A stretch of DNA of 64,000 bases. Origin: Bartonella bovis 91-4 (lineage in GTDB: Bacteria; Pseudomonadota; Alphaproteobacteria; Rhizobiales; Rhizobiaceae). The notes under the pieces were generated by a model that did no database searches, was not told where the DNA came from, and saw nothing but the letters and a program-made list of their open reading frames with translations. Below, in pieces: positions 37,068 through 46,154 of the stretch (positions within the stretch are counted from its first letter, which is position 1; each line of letters begins with the position of its first letter). Both the position numbers and the translations under genes were made by a program. The DNA lies in NCBI RefSeq assembly GCF_000384965.1, contig NZ_CM001844.1, positions 281,285 to 345,284 of the forward strand, read 5' to 3'.

Positions 37068-38210
37068 ATGGGGTCGTTGAAAAAGATCATTCCATTAATG
37101 CTTTTGGGTGTTATTTGTGTTGCCATTTATTTTTGGCCAAAACATAATATAGAATACCTCGTTCCTACAGAAGGTAAAACAAAAAACGCATTGCATGCAA
37201 CATCAAAAATGCCAATGGGAATGCCGCCGGTAAATGTCGTTGTTGATCTTGTTAAAGTTCAAAATTTTTATGAACGTTTTAATGCTATTGGTAGTGGACG
37301 GGCTATTGCGGCGGTGGATTTAACTCCTTGGTCAGGGGGTGTTGTTGATAAAATTTTTGTATCTGCTGGCACAAAAGTGCAGGCGGGTGATGCGATTGCA
37401 AAGCTTGATTCTAAAAAGGAAGAAATAGCAGCTGCAAGAGCGAAAGTTCAACGCGACAATAGCGCTTTAACGCTTTCACGTATTCTTAAGTTGCGCGCAA
37501 CTAATACAGCGACTGAGGTTCAAGAGATTACTGCACGCTTAGAATTAGAGAATGCAAATTTAACTTTATCTGATGCTGATTTAGCGCTTAATCGGCGAAC
37601 AATTCGTGCGCCAATTAGTGGAATTGTTGGCATTTTGCCTATTGATGTGGGAAATTCTGTTGGTCTTGATACTGTGATAGGCCGTATTGAGAATAATGAA
37701 CGTATTTTGATTGATATTTGGGTGCCTGAGCGATATGCATCACGCATCCATAAAGGAGATGAAGTAAGTGCAACCCTAATAGCCCAACCAGATAAGACTT
37801 TTGTTGGCCATGTTTATGCGCTTGATAATATGGTTGATACACAAAGCCGTACACTTCACGTTCAAGTTGAAATCCAGAATGAAAAAAATATACTTATGTC
37901 TGGTATGTCTTTTTCTGTTACATTTCAATTCCATGAAGGTTCTTTCCCAGTCGTTGATCCTCTTTCCGTTCAGTGGAACAGTAGAGGGTCATTTGTTTGG
38001 CGTGTAAAAGAGGGTAAGGTAGAATATGTTCCAGTATCGATTGTTCAGCATATGGCAAATCAAGTATTTGTGAAGGCTCCTTTAGAAAAAGGTGATCAAA
38101 TTGTCGTTCAAGGGGTACAAATGCTTCGTCCAGGTGGTAAAGTCATTATTAATGATTCAAAGGCTCATCAAAAGCAATTATCAGAAGTTAATGGTCAGGA
38201 TGGGCAATGA
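37068..38210 (+). CDS. RND efflux periplasmic adaptor (membrane fusion protein)
   Basis: 380 residues. An N-terminal hydrophobic segment (about 7-22) is followed by the split lipoyl domain (WSGGVVDKIFVSAGTKVQAG near 87), a helical hairpin (about 115-170), the second lipoyl half (RAPISGIVGILPIDVGNSVG near 182), and beta-barrel and membrane-proximal domains. The family links an inner-membrane RND pump to a TolC-type outer-membrane channel. Its stop overlaps the pump start by four bases (ATGA), so they are coupled. An AAGGA ribosome site precedes the ATG. No outer-membrane channel or repressor gene is next to it. Confidence 0.9.
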   Translation: MGSLKKIIPLMLLGVICVAIYFWPKHNIEYLVPTEGKTKNALHATSKMPMGMPPVNVVVDLVKVQNFYERFNAIGSGRAIAAVDLTPWSGGVVDKIFVSAGTKVQAGDAIAKLDSKKEEIAAARAKVQRDNSALTLSRILKLRATNTATEVQEITARLELENANLTLSDADLALNRRTIRAPISGIVGILPIDVGNSVGLDTVIGRIENNERILIDIWVPERYASRIHKGDEVSATLIAQPDKTFVGHVYALDNMVDTQSRTLHVQVEIQNEKNILMSGMSFSVTFQFHEGSFPVVDPLSVQWNSRGSFVWRVKEGKVEYVPVSIVQHMANQVFVKAPLEKGDQIVVQGVQMLRPGGKVIINDSKAHQKQLSEVNGQDGQ

Positions 38211-41200
38211 ATCAAGAATTTGAAAAGCAACAGCTTTTAGCAAAGTCAGAGCAAGGCGGTATGATGGCATTTTTCATTAGTAGGCCAGTTTTTACCTTTG
38301 TTTTGAATGCTATGATTATTATTGCAGGGATTTCTGCATGGATAAGCGTTGATGTGCGTGAACTGCCAGATGTAGATATTCCAGTGGCAACAATTCAGAC
38401 GAATTTTACAGGTGCATCGGCAGAAACAATTGATCGTGAAATTACGAAAGTTATAGAAGATGCCGTTTCTCGTGTGTCAGGGGTTAAAACGATTTCTTCA
38501 ACTTCCTCTTTTGGTCGTTCTCGTGTGGAAGTTAAATTTAATGTAGGTGTTGATTTAAATGTCGCAGCATCTGATATTCGTGATGCTATCTCTCGTATTA
38601 CCTATTCTCTGCCAAAAGATGCAGAGCCACCTGTAATTATTAAAGCAGATTCAAATGCTGCTGCAATGATGTATTTGGTTGTGACTTCACCAACAATGAG
38701 TATTGATGATTTAACAACGATTGTGAATGATCAAATTGTTGATGCGCTTTCTGCCGTTGATGGTGTTGGTGATGTGCAAGTTGATAACGCTCGTGTGAAG
38801 ATTTTTCAAATTGATATTGATCAAGCAAAGCTTGCCAGTTATGGGCTGACTGTGGGAGATATTTCACGTGTTTTATCTGATATGACCACTGATGCCCCTG
38901 TGGGATCATTGCGTAATTCTGAGCAAGCTTTAATTGTGCGGGCAACTGCTCGTTTGACGACACCAGAGGCTTTTGAACAGGTTGTATTAAAGCCCCATGT
39001 ACGTCTTGGTGATGTTGCGCACGTTACTTTGTCTCCTGATGTAGAGACAGTTATTCTTCGTGTAAACGGGAAGGTGGGGATTGGGTTAGGTATTGTGCGT
39101 AAGGCACAATCCAATACTCTTGATATTTCCAAGAATGTTCGAGCAGTTGTGGAGCGCCTCAAAACTATTCTCCCTTCTTCTGTCCATATAAGTATTCCTA
39201 ATGACGATGCTATTTTTATTAAGAGTGCTCTTCATGAAGTTGAGGTTGCATTGGTCATTGCTGTACTTAGTGTTGTTTTAATTATTTTTCTATTTTTGAG
39301 AGATGTTCGTATAACACTTATTCCTGCTGTATCTATTCCAGTAGCTTTGATTGGGACAATTGCTGCGATTTATCTTGCGGGCTTTTCCTTGAATATTCTC
39401 ACGTTTTTAGGGCTTGTTTTAGCAACAGGGCTTGTTGTGGACGATGCAATTGTTGTTCTTGAGAATATTGTTCGGTGGCGCAATATGGGATTTGGTGCTC
39501 GGTCAGCAGCTGTATTAGGAACGCAAGAAGTGTTTTTTGCTGTTGTGGCAACGACATTAACTTTGGTGGCTGTTTTTGTGCCTATTTCCTTTCTTCCTGG
39601 ACAAATAGGGGGGCTTTTTAGAGAATTTGGTTTTGTGTTAGCAGTGTCTGTTTTGCTTTCTTCGGTTGTTGCTTTAACTCTTTGTCCTATGCTCGCTTCG
39701 CTCTTTCTTAAAGAAGCAAAACATGTTGAAGATAATGAACAAAAGGAACATCGTTTAGTTTTTCTGTCTCGGGTGAGTACTTTCTTTGGTAGGGGTTATG
39801 CTCATAGTTTGCATAAATGTTTGGAACGACCTTGGACTGTTGTTTTTGCTTCACTTATTTTTTTCGTCTTCTGTATTGGAGGCTATATGGCACTCAAACA
39901 GGAGTTAACTCCAGCAGAAGATAGGGGAATTATTTTTTTGGTTGTTAATGGTCCGCAAGATATTTCAGTACATTATCTGAATGAGCAAATGCAGCAAATT
40001 GAAGCGAGCTTAAAAACATTGCGTGATTCTGGTGAAGTTGTTAGCAGTTATTCTATTTCTGGAGCTAGAGGCTCATCTAACAGTGGTTTTCTTATCTTGT
40101 TGCTTTCACCTTGGGACAAGCGTTCGCGTAGCCAACAAGAGATTTTAAAAGATGTTAATGCACAAGTTAGGCAGTTTCCGGGAGTTTTTGCGTTTGCTGC
40201 ACAAATTAGTTCTTTAGGAGTTTCAGGAATTGGTCAAGGATTGCAGTTTGCAGTCGTTGGAGATAATTATACCCAACTGCAATCGATTGCTGATAAGCTT
40301 GTAAGCACTTTGAACACTGATCCGCAATTTGTTCGTCCGCGGCTTACTGTTGATGCGACACAACCTCAATTTTTTATCGAAATTGACCGAGAAAAAGCTT
40401 CTGATTTGGGAATTGATATCACCAATTTAGGTGATACATTGCAAACGATGGTGGATGGAAAGCAGATTGGTTCGATTTATGTGGATGATCACGCTTATGA
40501 TGTAAAACTTACATCACGTAAAAATCCTATTAATAATCCTGCTGATTTAGAGAATGTTTTTTTAAAAACCAAAGACAATAAATATGTTCCTTTGTCGGTT
40601 GTTACGGATTTACATGAAAAAGCTATTGCACCTCAATTAAAACGGGAAGAACGCATGAGCGCTGTTGTTATAGGTGCAAATCTCGCTCCAGGAGTTTCTT
40701 TAGGAAGTGCTTATAAGACTGTAAAAGAAGCTGCGCTTCCTTTATTGTCAGAGGGAAATTATATTATTCCTTTGGGGGATGCTGCAACGCTTGGTGAAAC
40801 ATCTTCTGATTTGATGATCGTTTTTGGAATTGCTTTTTTGATTATTTTATTGATTTTAGCTGCGCAGTTTGAAAGCTTTATTTCAGGTTTTATTATAATG
40901 GCGACTGTACCATTAGGGATTGGTTGCGCAGTAATTGCCATGCTTTTGGGTGGTGTTAGTCTCAATATTTATAGTAAAATTGGTTTAATTCTATTAATTG
41001 GTATTATGGCTAAAAATGGTATTCTAATTGTTGAATTTGCAGATCAGTTACGTGATCAAGGTAAAAGTGTACGTGAAGCTGTAGAAGAAGCTTCTAATGT
41101 TCGTCTTCGGCCAGTTTGTATGACAATGATTTGTGCTATTTTAGGGGGTATTCCTTTGATTTTAGCAAAAGGTGCTGGTGCAGAAGCCCGTGTAGCTTTA

Positions 41201-41347
41201 GGTTGGGTTATTGTTGGTGGTTTGGGGTTGGCAACTATTTTTACGCTTTATGTAACACCAGTTGTTTATCTATTTCTTGGACGTTTTATAAAGCCAAAAT
41301 CAGAAGAAGTTAAACATTTGACAAAAGAATTAAGCCAAGTCAAATAA
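38207..41347 (+). CDS. RND efflux pump, inner-membrane transporter
   Basis: 1046 residues, the full length of the AcrB-like family. Start blocks are FISRPVFTFVLNAMIIIAG (first membrane helix) and VRELPDVDIPVATIQTNFTG. Twelve membrane helices are arranged as 1, then 2-6 (about 340-500), 7, then 8-12 (about 870-1030), with large periplasmic loops between. The proton-relay Asp pair is Asp412-Asp413 in GLVVDDAIVVLENI. It expels drugs or toxic amphiphiles in exchange for protons. The substrate cannot be told. It is complete, with no frameshift. Confidence 0.9.
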   Translation: MNQEFEKQQLLAKSEQGGMMAFFISRPVFTFVLNAMIIIAGISAWISVDVRELPDVDIPVATIQTNFTGASAETIDREITKVIEDAVSRVSGVKTISSTSSFGRSRVEVKFNVGVDLNVAASDIRDAISRITYSLPKDAEPPVIIKADSNAAAMMYLVVTSPTMSIDDLTTIVNDQIVDALSAVDGVGDVQVDNARVKIFQIDIDQAKLASYGLTVGDISRVLSDMTTDAPVGSLRNSEQALIVRATARLTTPEAFEQVVLKPHVRLGDVAHVTLSPDVETVILRVNGKVGIGLGIVRKAQSNTLDISKNVRAVVERLKTILPSSVHISIPNDDAIFIKSALHEVEVALVIAVLSVVLIIFLFLRDVRITLIPAVSIPVALIGTIAAIYLAGFSLNILTFLGLVLATGLVVDDAIVVLENIVRWRNMGFGARSAAVLGTQEVFFAVVATTLTLVAVFVPISFLPGQIGGLFREFGFVLAVSVLLSSVVALTLCPMLASLFLKEAKHVEDNEQKEHRLVFLSRVSTFFGRGYAHSLHKCLERPWTVVFASLIFFVFCIGGYMALKQELTPAEDRGIIFLVVNGPQDISVHYLNEQMQQIEASLKTLRDSGEVVSSYSISGARGSSNSGFLILLLSPWDKRSRSQQEILKDVNAQVRQFPGVFAFAAQISSLGVSGIGQGLQFAVVGDNYTQLQSIADKLVSTLNTDPQFVRPRLTVDATQPQFFIEIDREKASDLGIDITNLGDTLQTMVDGKQIGSIYVDDHAYDVKLTSRKNPINNPADLENVFLKTKDNKYVPLSVVTDLHEKAIAPQLKREERMSAVVIGANLAPGVSLGSAYKTVKEAALPLLSEGNYIIPLGDAATLGETSSDLMIVFGIAFLIILLILAAQFESFISGFIIMATVPLGIGCAVIAMLLGGVSLNIYSKIGLILLIGIMAKNGILIVEFADQLRDQGKSVREAVEEASNVRLRPVCMTMICAILGGIPLILAKGAGAEARVALGWVIVGGLGLATIFTLYVTPVVYLFLGRFIKPKSEEVKHLTKELSQVK

Positions 41348-41540
41348 ATGCTTTCGAATAGAAGGTTAGCACAATTTTTTATTTTTGTCTAAGAGATGCC
41401 ATTTGAGAGTGCTTTGTCTTTTCGTTTTTGTATTATTTTTCATATGTGAGCAGTCAGAATTGGTTGGAGTAAAGGAACTATCCTCTGTTTTAGAGTGATT
41501 TGTGTCTTGATATTATTGTCAATGACTGGGGAAAATAATT

Positions 41541-43190
41541 ATGGTTCGCAGTGAAAGAGCCTTTGAAGTAGCTTTGAAGGCTTTAAAAAGGCATATTACA
41601 GAAGATAAGGTTTGTGATATTCGTCGACATTTTGCAGAAGATAAACAACGTTTTACTCGTTTTTCTTTAAAACTTGATGATTTCCTTTTCGATTTTTCGA
41701 AATGTGGTGTAACATTAAACACGCTGCAACTTTTAGATAACCTTGCTATTACAGCAGATGTTTCAGGCAAGTGTAAGGCAATGTTTTCGGGGGAAGCTAT
41801 TAATGTAACTGAAAAACGTTCGGCTCTTCATATTGCGTTACGTTTATCTACTGATGAAGTTTTTATGTTGAACAAGCGTAATATTGTTCAAGACATTCAT
41901 ACTGTTCTTACCCGTATGGAAAAATTTTCTGAAATGGTTCGTTGTGGTAACTATAGAGGGTATAGTGATAAGAAGATAATTGATATTGTAAATATTGGTA
42001 TTGGAGGGTCTGATCTTGGACCTGTAATGGTTACCAATGCTTTAAAACCTTATCATGATGGGCCACGTTGTCATTTTGTTTCTAATGTGGATGGTGCACA
42101 TATTGTTGATATTCTTGCTGATTTGAATCCGGAAACAACGCTTTTTATTATTGCTTCTAAAACTTTTACAACATCTGAAACAGTAGCCAATGCTAAAGTT
42201 GCACGCCAATGGATCAGTTCACATTTAGGAAAAGAAGCGGTAAAAATACATTTCGTTGCTGTTTCGAGTGCAGTCGATAAAGTGATAGAATTTGGTATAG
42301 ATTCTTCAAGAATTTTTGAATTTTGGAATTGGGTTGGAGGACGTTATTCAGTTTGGTCAGCGATCGGACTTGTTGTTATGTTAGCAATTGGTGGTCAAAA
42401 CTTTCGTCAGTTTCTCAAGGGTGCACGCCAGATGGACGAGCATTTTAAAACTGCGCCTTTGCATAAAAATATTCCGATTCGATTTGCTCTTTTAGGATTC
42501 TGGCATCGTGTTGTTTGTGGTTATTCATCACGTGCAGTTATTCCTTATGCACAGCGTTTAGTGCGCTTTCCAGCTTATTTACAGCAGCTTGATATGGAAT
42601 CAAATGGCAAGTATGTTTCTTTAGATGGCAAACCAATAGACTTTTCAAGCGGTCCAGTTGTTTGGGGTGATGCAGGGACGAATGGGCAGCATGCTTTTTT
42701 CCAATTTCTGCATCAAGGAACGGATATTATTCCTGTAGAATTTATTTTATTTGTCAAAGGGCATGAATCACATTTAAGTCATATGCATGATATATTAGTA
42801 GCTAATTGTTTGGCACAATCAGAGGCTTTGATGAAAGGCCACATTATTAAAGACAGCTGGGACACTGTTGTTAATAATACAATTAATGATAGTGAAGTAA
42901 ATGATTTGGCACTTCATAAAAGTTTAAAAGGAAATCGGCCAAGCATTATGCTAATTCAGGATTTATTGACACCTTTTACACTTGGTCGTTTAATGGCGCT
43001 TTATGAGCATCGTATTTTTATTGAAGGTGTTTTAATGAATATTAATTCATTTGATCAATGGGGTGTTGAATTTGGTAAAGAATTAGCAAATGAATTGTTA
43101 CCCGTTATACGTGGAAAAGCTAAAGCTAATAATCGCGATAGTTCAACATTAGGATTATTGGCACATATTCAAGCAAGACGCATTAAATAA
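41541..43190 (+). CDS. pgi: Glucose-6-phosphate isomerase
   Basis: 549 residues, the normal length. Signatures are IGGSDLGPVMVTNAL near 151, FVSNVDGAHIVDIL near 180, GRYSVWSAIGLVVMLAIGG near 271, and a C-terminal FDQWGVEFGKELANEL. It interconverts glucose-6-phosphate and fructose-6-phosphate. A GGGGA ribosome site precedes the ATG. It stands alone, with tRNA-Ser(CGA) convergent 36 bases downstream. Confidence 0.95.
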   Translation: MVRSERAFEVALKALKRHITEDKVCDIRRHFAEDKQRFTRFSLKLDDFLFDFSKCGVTLNTLQLLDNLAITADVSGKCKAMFSGEAINVTEKRSALHIALRLSTDEVFMLNKRNIVQDIHTVLTRMEKFSEMVRCGNYRGYSDKKIIDIVNIGIGGSDLGPVMVTNALKPYHDGPRCHFVSNVDGAHIVDILADLNPETTLFIIASKTFTTSETVANAKVARQWISSHLGKEAVKIHFVAVSSAVDKVIEFGIDSSRIFEFWNWVGGRYSVWSAIGLVVMLAIGGQNFRQFLKGARQMDEHFKTAPLHKNIPIRFALLGFWHRVVCGYSSRAVIPYAQRLVRFPAYLQQLDMESNGKYVSLDGKPIDFSSGPVVWGDAGTNGQHAFFQFLHQGTDIIPVEFILFVKGHESHLSHMHDILVANCLAQSEALMKGHIIKDSWDTVVNNTINDSEVNDLALHKSLKGNRPSIMLIQDLLTPFTLGRLMALYEHRIFIEGVLMNINSFDQWGVEFGKELANELLPVIRGKAKANNRDSSTLGLLAHIQARRIK

Positions 43191-43226
43191 AAAGGTTTGA
43201 AAATTTATCTCAACTATTTTAGCAAT

Positions 43227-43316
43227 TGGCGGAGAGAGAGGGATTTGAACCCTCGATAGAGTCACCCCTATGCCGCATTTCGAGTGCGGTGCTTTCAACC
43301 ACTCAGCCATCTCTCC
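43227..43316 (-). tRNA. tRNA-Ser (CGA), CCA encoded
   Basis: 90 bases with CCA and a long variable arm. Acceptor GGAGAGA pairs with TCTCTCC, and the anticodon loop CTCGAAA gives CGA. Confidence 0.95.
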
Positions 43317-43423
43317 ATATGTAAGTGCAATAAAATTTTTCTATTGTAAATTTGTGTATATAATATTTGATAATCTTCAATTGTTTTAAGTACAACCTTT
43401 TTTTGCTTCTTCGTTGGCTTTTC

Positions 43424-43452
43424 TTGACAGAGAAAAGAAATTCTATCATATA
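43424..43452 (+). promoter_or_regulatory. Promoter of rplU-rpmA
   Basis: A consensus TTGACA (43424-43429) is followed by 17 bases and CATATA (43447-43452); TATATA two bases on is an alternative -10. About 135 bases of leader separate it from rplU. Confidence 0.5.
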
Positions 43453-43592
43453 TATAAGTATTAAGGAATTTTTTGCGCTCTAAGAAGTGTGAGTTATCTT
43501 TTTAAATTTTTACGACTGATAAAAAGAAGCCTATTTCTCTGCTGAATAAATCAAAAGTGAAATAAGAGCGGGATCGAACGAAAGGATAAAAA

Positions 43593-44072
43593 ATGTTCGC
43601 AGTCATCAAAACAGGTGGTAAACAATATCGTGTTGTTGCTAACCAAGTATTAAAAGTTGAAAAAATCATTGGCAACATTGGTGACATCATTAAATTCGAT
43701 AATGTATTGATGGTAGGTGAGGGGGAGAGTGTGACTATCGGTGCGCCTGTTGTCGCTGAGGGTTTAGTTACAGCTGAAATTGTAGAACAGGGGCGTGCAC
43801 GTAAAGTTATTGCATTTAAGAAACGGCGTCGTCAAAATTCAAAGCGTACTCGTGGTCATCGTCAAGAAATGACGACGCTTCGTATTTTAGAAATTTTAAC
43901 GGATGGTTCAAAGCCTAAAAAAGCAGCAGCAAAGTCGGTTGAAAAGAAAGCAGCTGTAGCAAAAGAAGCAAAGACTTCTACTTCTTCTAAAGAAATTACC
44001 ACAAAAACTGCTAAAAAAAAGGTTGCATCACAGAAAGTAGTGGCTGCAATATCAGAAAGTAAAGAAGATTAA
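43593..44072 (+). CDS. rplU: 50S ribosomal protein L21 with long basic tail
   Basis: 159 residues. Residues 1-103 are L21 ([14 protein letters not shown], then [17 protein letters not shown]). The last 55 residues are a Lys/Ala-rich low-complexity tail ([18 protein letters not shown]) not present in E. coli L21, which has 103 residues. Alanine-lysine tails occur on L21 of other Rhizobiales. L21 binds 23S rRNA and L20. It forms an operon with rpmA 11 bases downstream. Confidence 0.95.
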   Translation: MFAVIKTGGKQYRVVANQVLKVEKIIGNIGDIIKFDNVLMVGEGESVTIGAPVVAEGLVTAEIVEQGRARKVIAFKKRRRQNSKRTRGHRQEMTTLRILEILTDGSKPKKAAAKSVEKKAAVAKEAKTSTSSKEITTKTAKKKVASQKVVAAISESKED

Positions 44073-44083
44073 GGGAGAATTCC

Positions 44084-44338
44084 ATGGCACATAAAAAAGC
44101 GGGTGGTTCCTCGCGTAATGGTCGCGATTCAGAATCAAAACGCCTTGGCGTTAAGAAATTTGGTGGTGAAGTTGTTATTGCAGGAAATATTATTGTACGT
44201 CAACGTGGTACGCGTTGGCATCCTGGTGAGAATGTTGGTATTGGAAAAGATCATACTCTTTTTGCGCTTTCAAATGGGAAAGTTTCTTTTCGTAAGAAAG
44301 CGGATAATCGCTCCTATGTTTCAGTCATTCCTATGTGA
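44084..44338 (+). CDS. rpmA: 50S ribosomal protein L27
   Basis: 84 residues starting [20 protein letters not shown], whose N-terminus reaches the peptidyl-transferase centre. [20 protein letters not shown] follows as in the family. A GGGAGA ribosome site precedes the ATG. Second gene of the rplU operon. In many relatives obgE follows, but here a 1.8-kb gene-free stretch comes next. Confidence 0.95.
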   Translation: MAHKKAGGSSRNGRDSESKRLGVKKFGGEVVIAGNIIVRQRGTRWHPGENVGIGKDHTLFALSNGKVSFRKKADNRSYVSVIPM

Positions 44339-44419
44339 GGGAAATGAAGTAATCTGAGTATTCTTTAAAAAGAGATTAGTATATATTAGATTTCAATTTT
44401 ATAAAGGTTTGAGGCATTT

Positions 44420-44445
44420 AAAAAAGGTAATGTCCCATCTTTTTT
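44420..44445 (+). terminator. Weak terminator after rpmA
   Basis: AAAAAAGGT pairs with ATCTTTTTT around an eight-base loop, ending in a T-run, 80 bases after rpmA. Confidence 0.35.
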
Positions 44446-46154
44446 ATTCTGGATGTATAAAAGTATCAAAGCTATATGAGAAACTGGAACAAAACAGAAT
44501 TTCCTGATTATCTTGCTGAAAGATTTATTTCACGTTTTCTTTATGCTGAAGATATTGAATAATAACTTGGATTCTACAACAATTTATTCTGTTTATACAA
44601 TTTTATTTAAAAATGAAACTTTGATTGCTCAAGTTTGTTTTTTGATAATGGGAAGGTTATGATATTGTTTGAGCTTAGCGAGTGGGCAGCAATTTATAGG
44701 TATGTTTTAAGACAAATGATTCTTTGTTAGGATGCGCTCTGTTGGATTATTTAATGTTGGATGCTTAGTTTAGCTGGACTCAAATCCACGTATAAATTAT
44801 TCATTTTAAAATGATGTTTTACTTGGTGTTATTTTACAGACGATTTATCATTTTGATATAGTTTAGCTTGACTGTACGAAAGTTGTGAGGTTGATAACAA
44901 TATTAGGGGTAGTGTTTCATACAACTATATTAGCATACGCTCGATATTGCAGAAGTTTTTACTGTAAGCATCAATATTTTAGCATTAAGATTAAGTAGGT
45001 ATTATTTAGTAAGTAGTATAGGCGGCTATTATTATAGCTGATCTTATGAATAGATAACATAGGCACTGTCCATTGCGTTAGCACTATCTAGAAGTTTGTT
45101 TATTAATTATTAGCACAACGATAACAAATATGATCTTCTACTTGTAGTATAAATTCTTAGCTATTTAATATTTCTGAGTTATTTGAGCAAGGGAAATCGT
45201 AATAAAATCAATTGATGATTTTTATTTAGAGTTTATCATTATAACTAAAGAAAACGTCATTTATTATGTGTTGATTTCTGAGTTAGAACAGATTTTAAGG
45301 ATTTTTTCTAGTTTATACAATGAAAGCAGTTACGAAGAGGATTTTTTTTACACAAAAATTATCCTGATGATAGCATTTTTCAGCTTTAATATTATAGTTA
45401 GGTGAATGATTTAATATTATTGAACTGTTTTTTGAGTAGTTTTTCTATTAATTTCTTCTTATTTTACTCATAAGTACAGTATGTTATTTATATGTTACCA
45501 AAAATCGACATATGATGCTAATTTATAAAGTGAAGACGGCAATATTTTATTATTTAAGTTTTCAATTATATCTGAAAAGTATTTTTCATAAAGTAAAATT
45601 GCATATTGAAAGATTTTTTTGAAGTTTTCTTATAATTGTAAGTAGAGCTGTAATGACAAATTTTCAGTATCTTATTATATAAATTTCGATATTTTATAAA
45701 ATATACTGTAGATACTATTGAATATAAAATACATTTCAATCTTTATAAGAATCTAGCTTATAAAAAATCTATAAAAATTATTTATTGGTGCTCTTGCTAT
45801 TTTTTTACTGCGCGTTATTTGAGGAAAAAATTGAGCTTTAATAAAGGTCACTTTTATCACAAAAATGGATTACGTTTTTTGATGGAGGTTATACAATATT
45901 TTGAAAATAAGTTGTATGTTTTCTTTTTTATTTAAAGGCTTTCAATTGAGAAGGCTGTAATATTTTCTAAGCTTCAATATTTTTAAAAAATTGTAGAGCG
46001 ATGTCAAAATAAATAACGGCATCGACAGATTTTCTTTTGTTTTCATTTTTTCTAGTGCGCAACATTGATTTTGCGAAGGGCTTTCCTTTGCTTTCTGTGA
46101 TGATGTTGGGTTTTGTTTTAGTGCTTCATATATTATCTTGTTCAAGGGGGTGTT
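44446..46154. other. Gene-free region before the adhesin cluster
   Basis: About 1.7 kb, extremely AT-rich, with no ORF that looks coding. A 28-codon frame at 44476-44562 (ending RFISRFLYAEDIE) vaguely recalls the start of a GNAT acetyltransferase and may be a relic. The promoter of the first adhesin gene should be near its right end. Confidence 0.45.

Noticed and set aside
44103-44357. 84-codon ORF overlapping rpmA in another frame
   Set aside because: rpmA has the full L27 signature and a good ribosome site; the other frame has neither.
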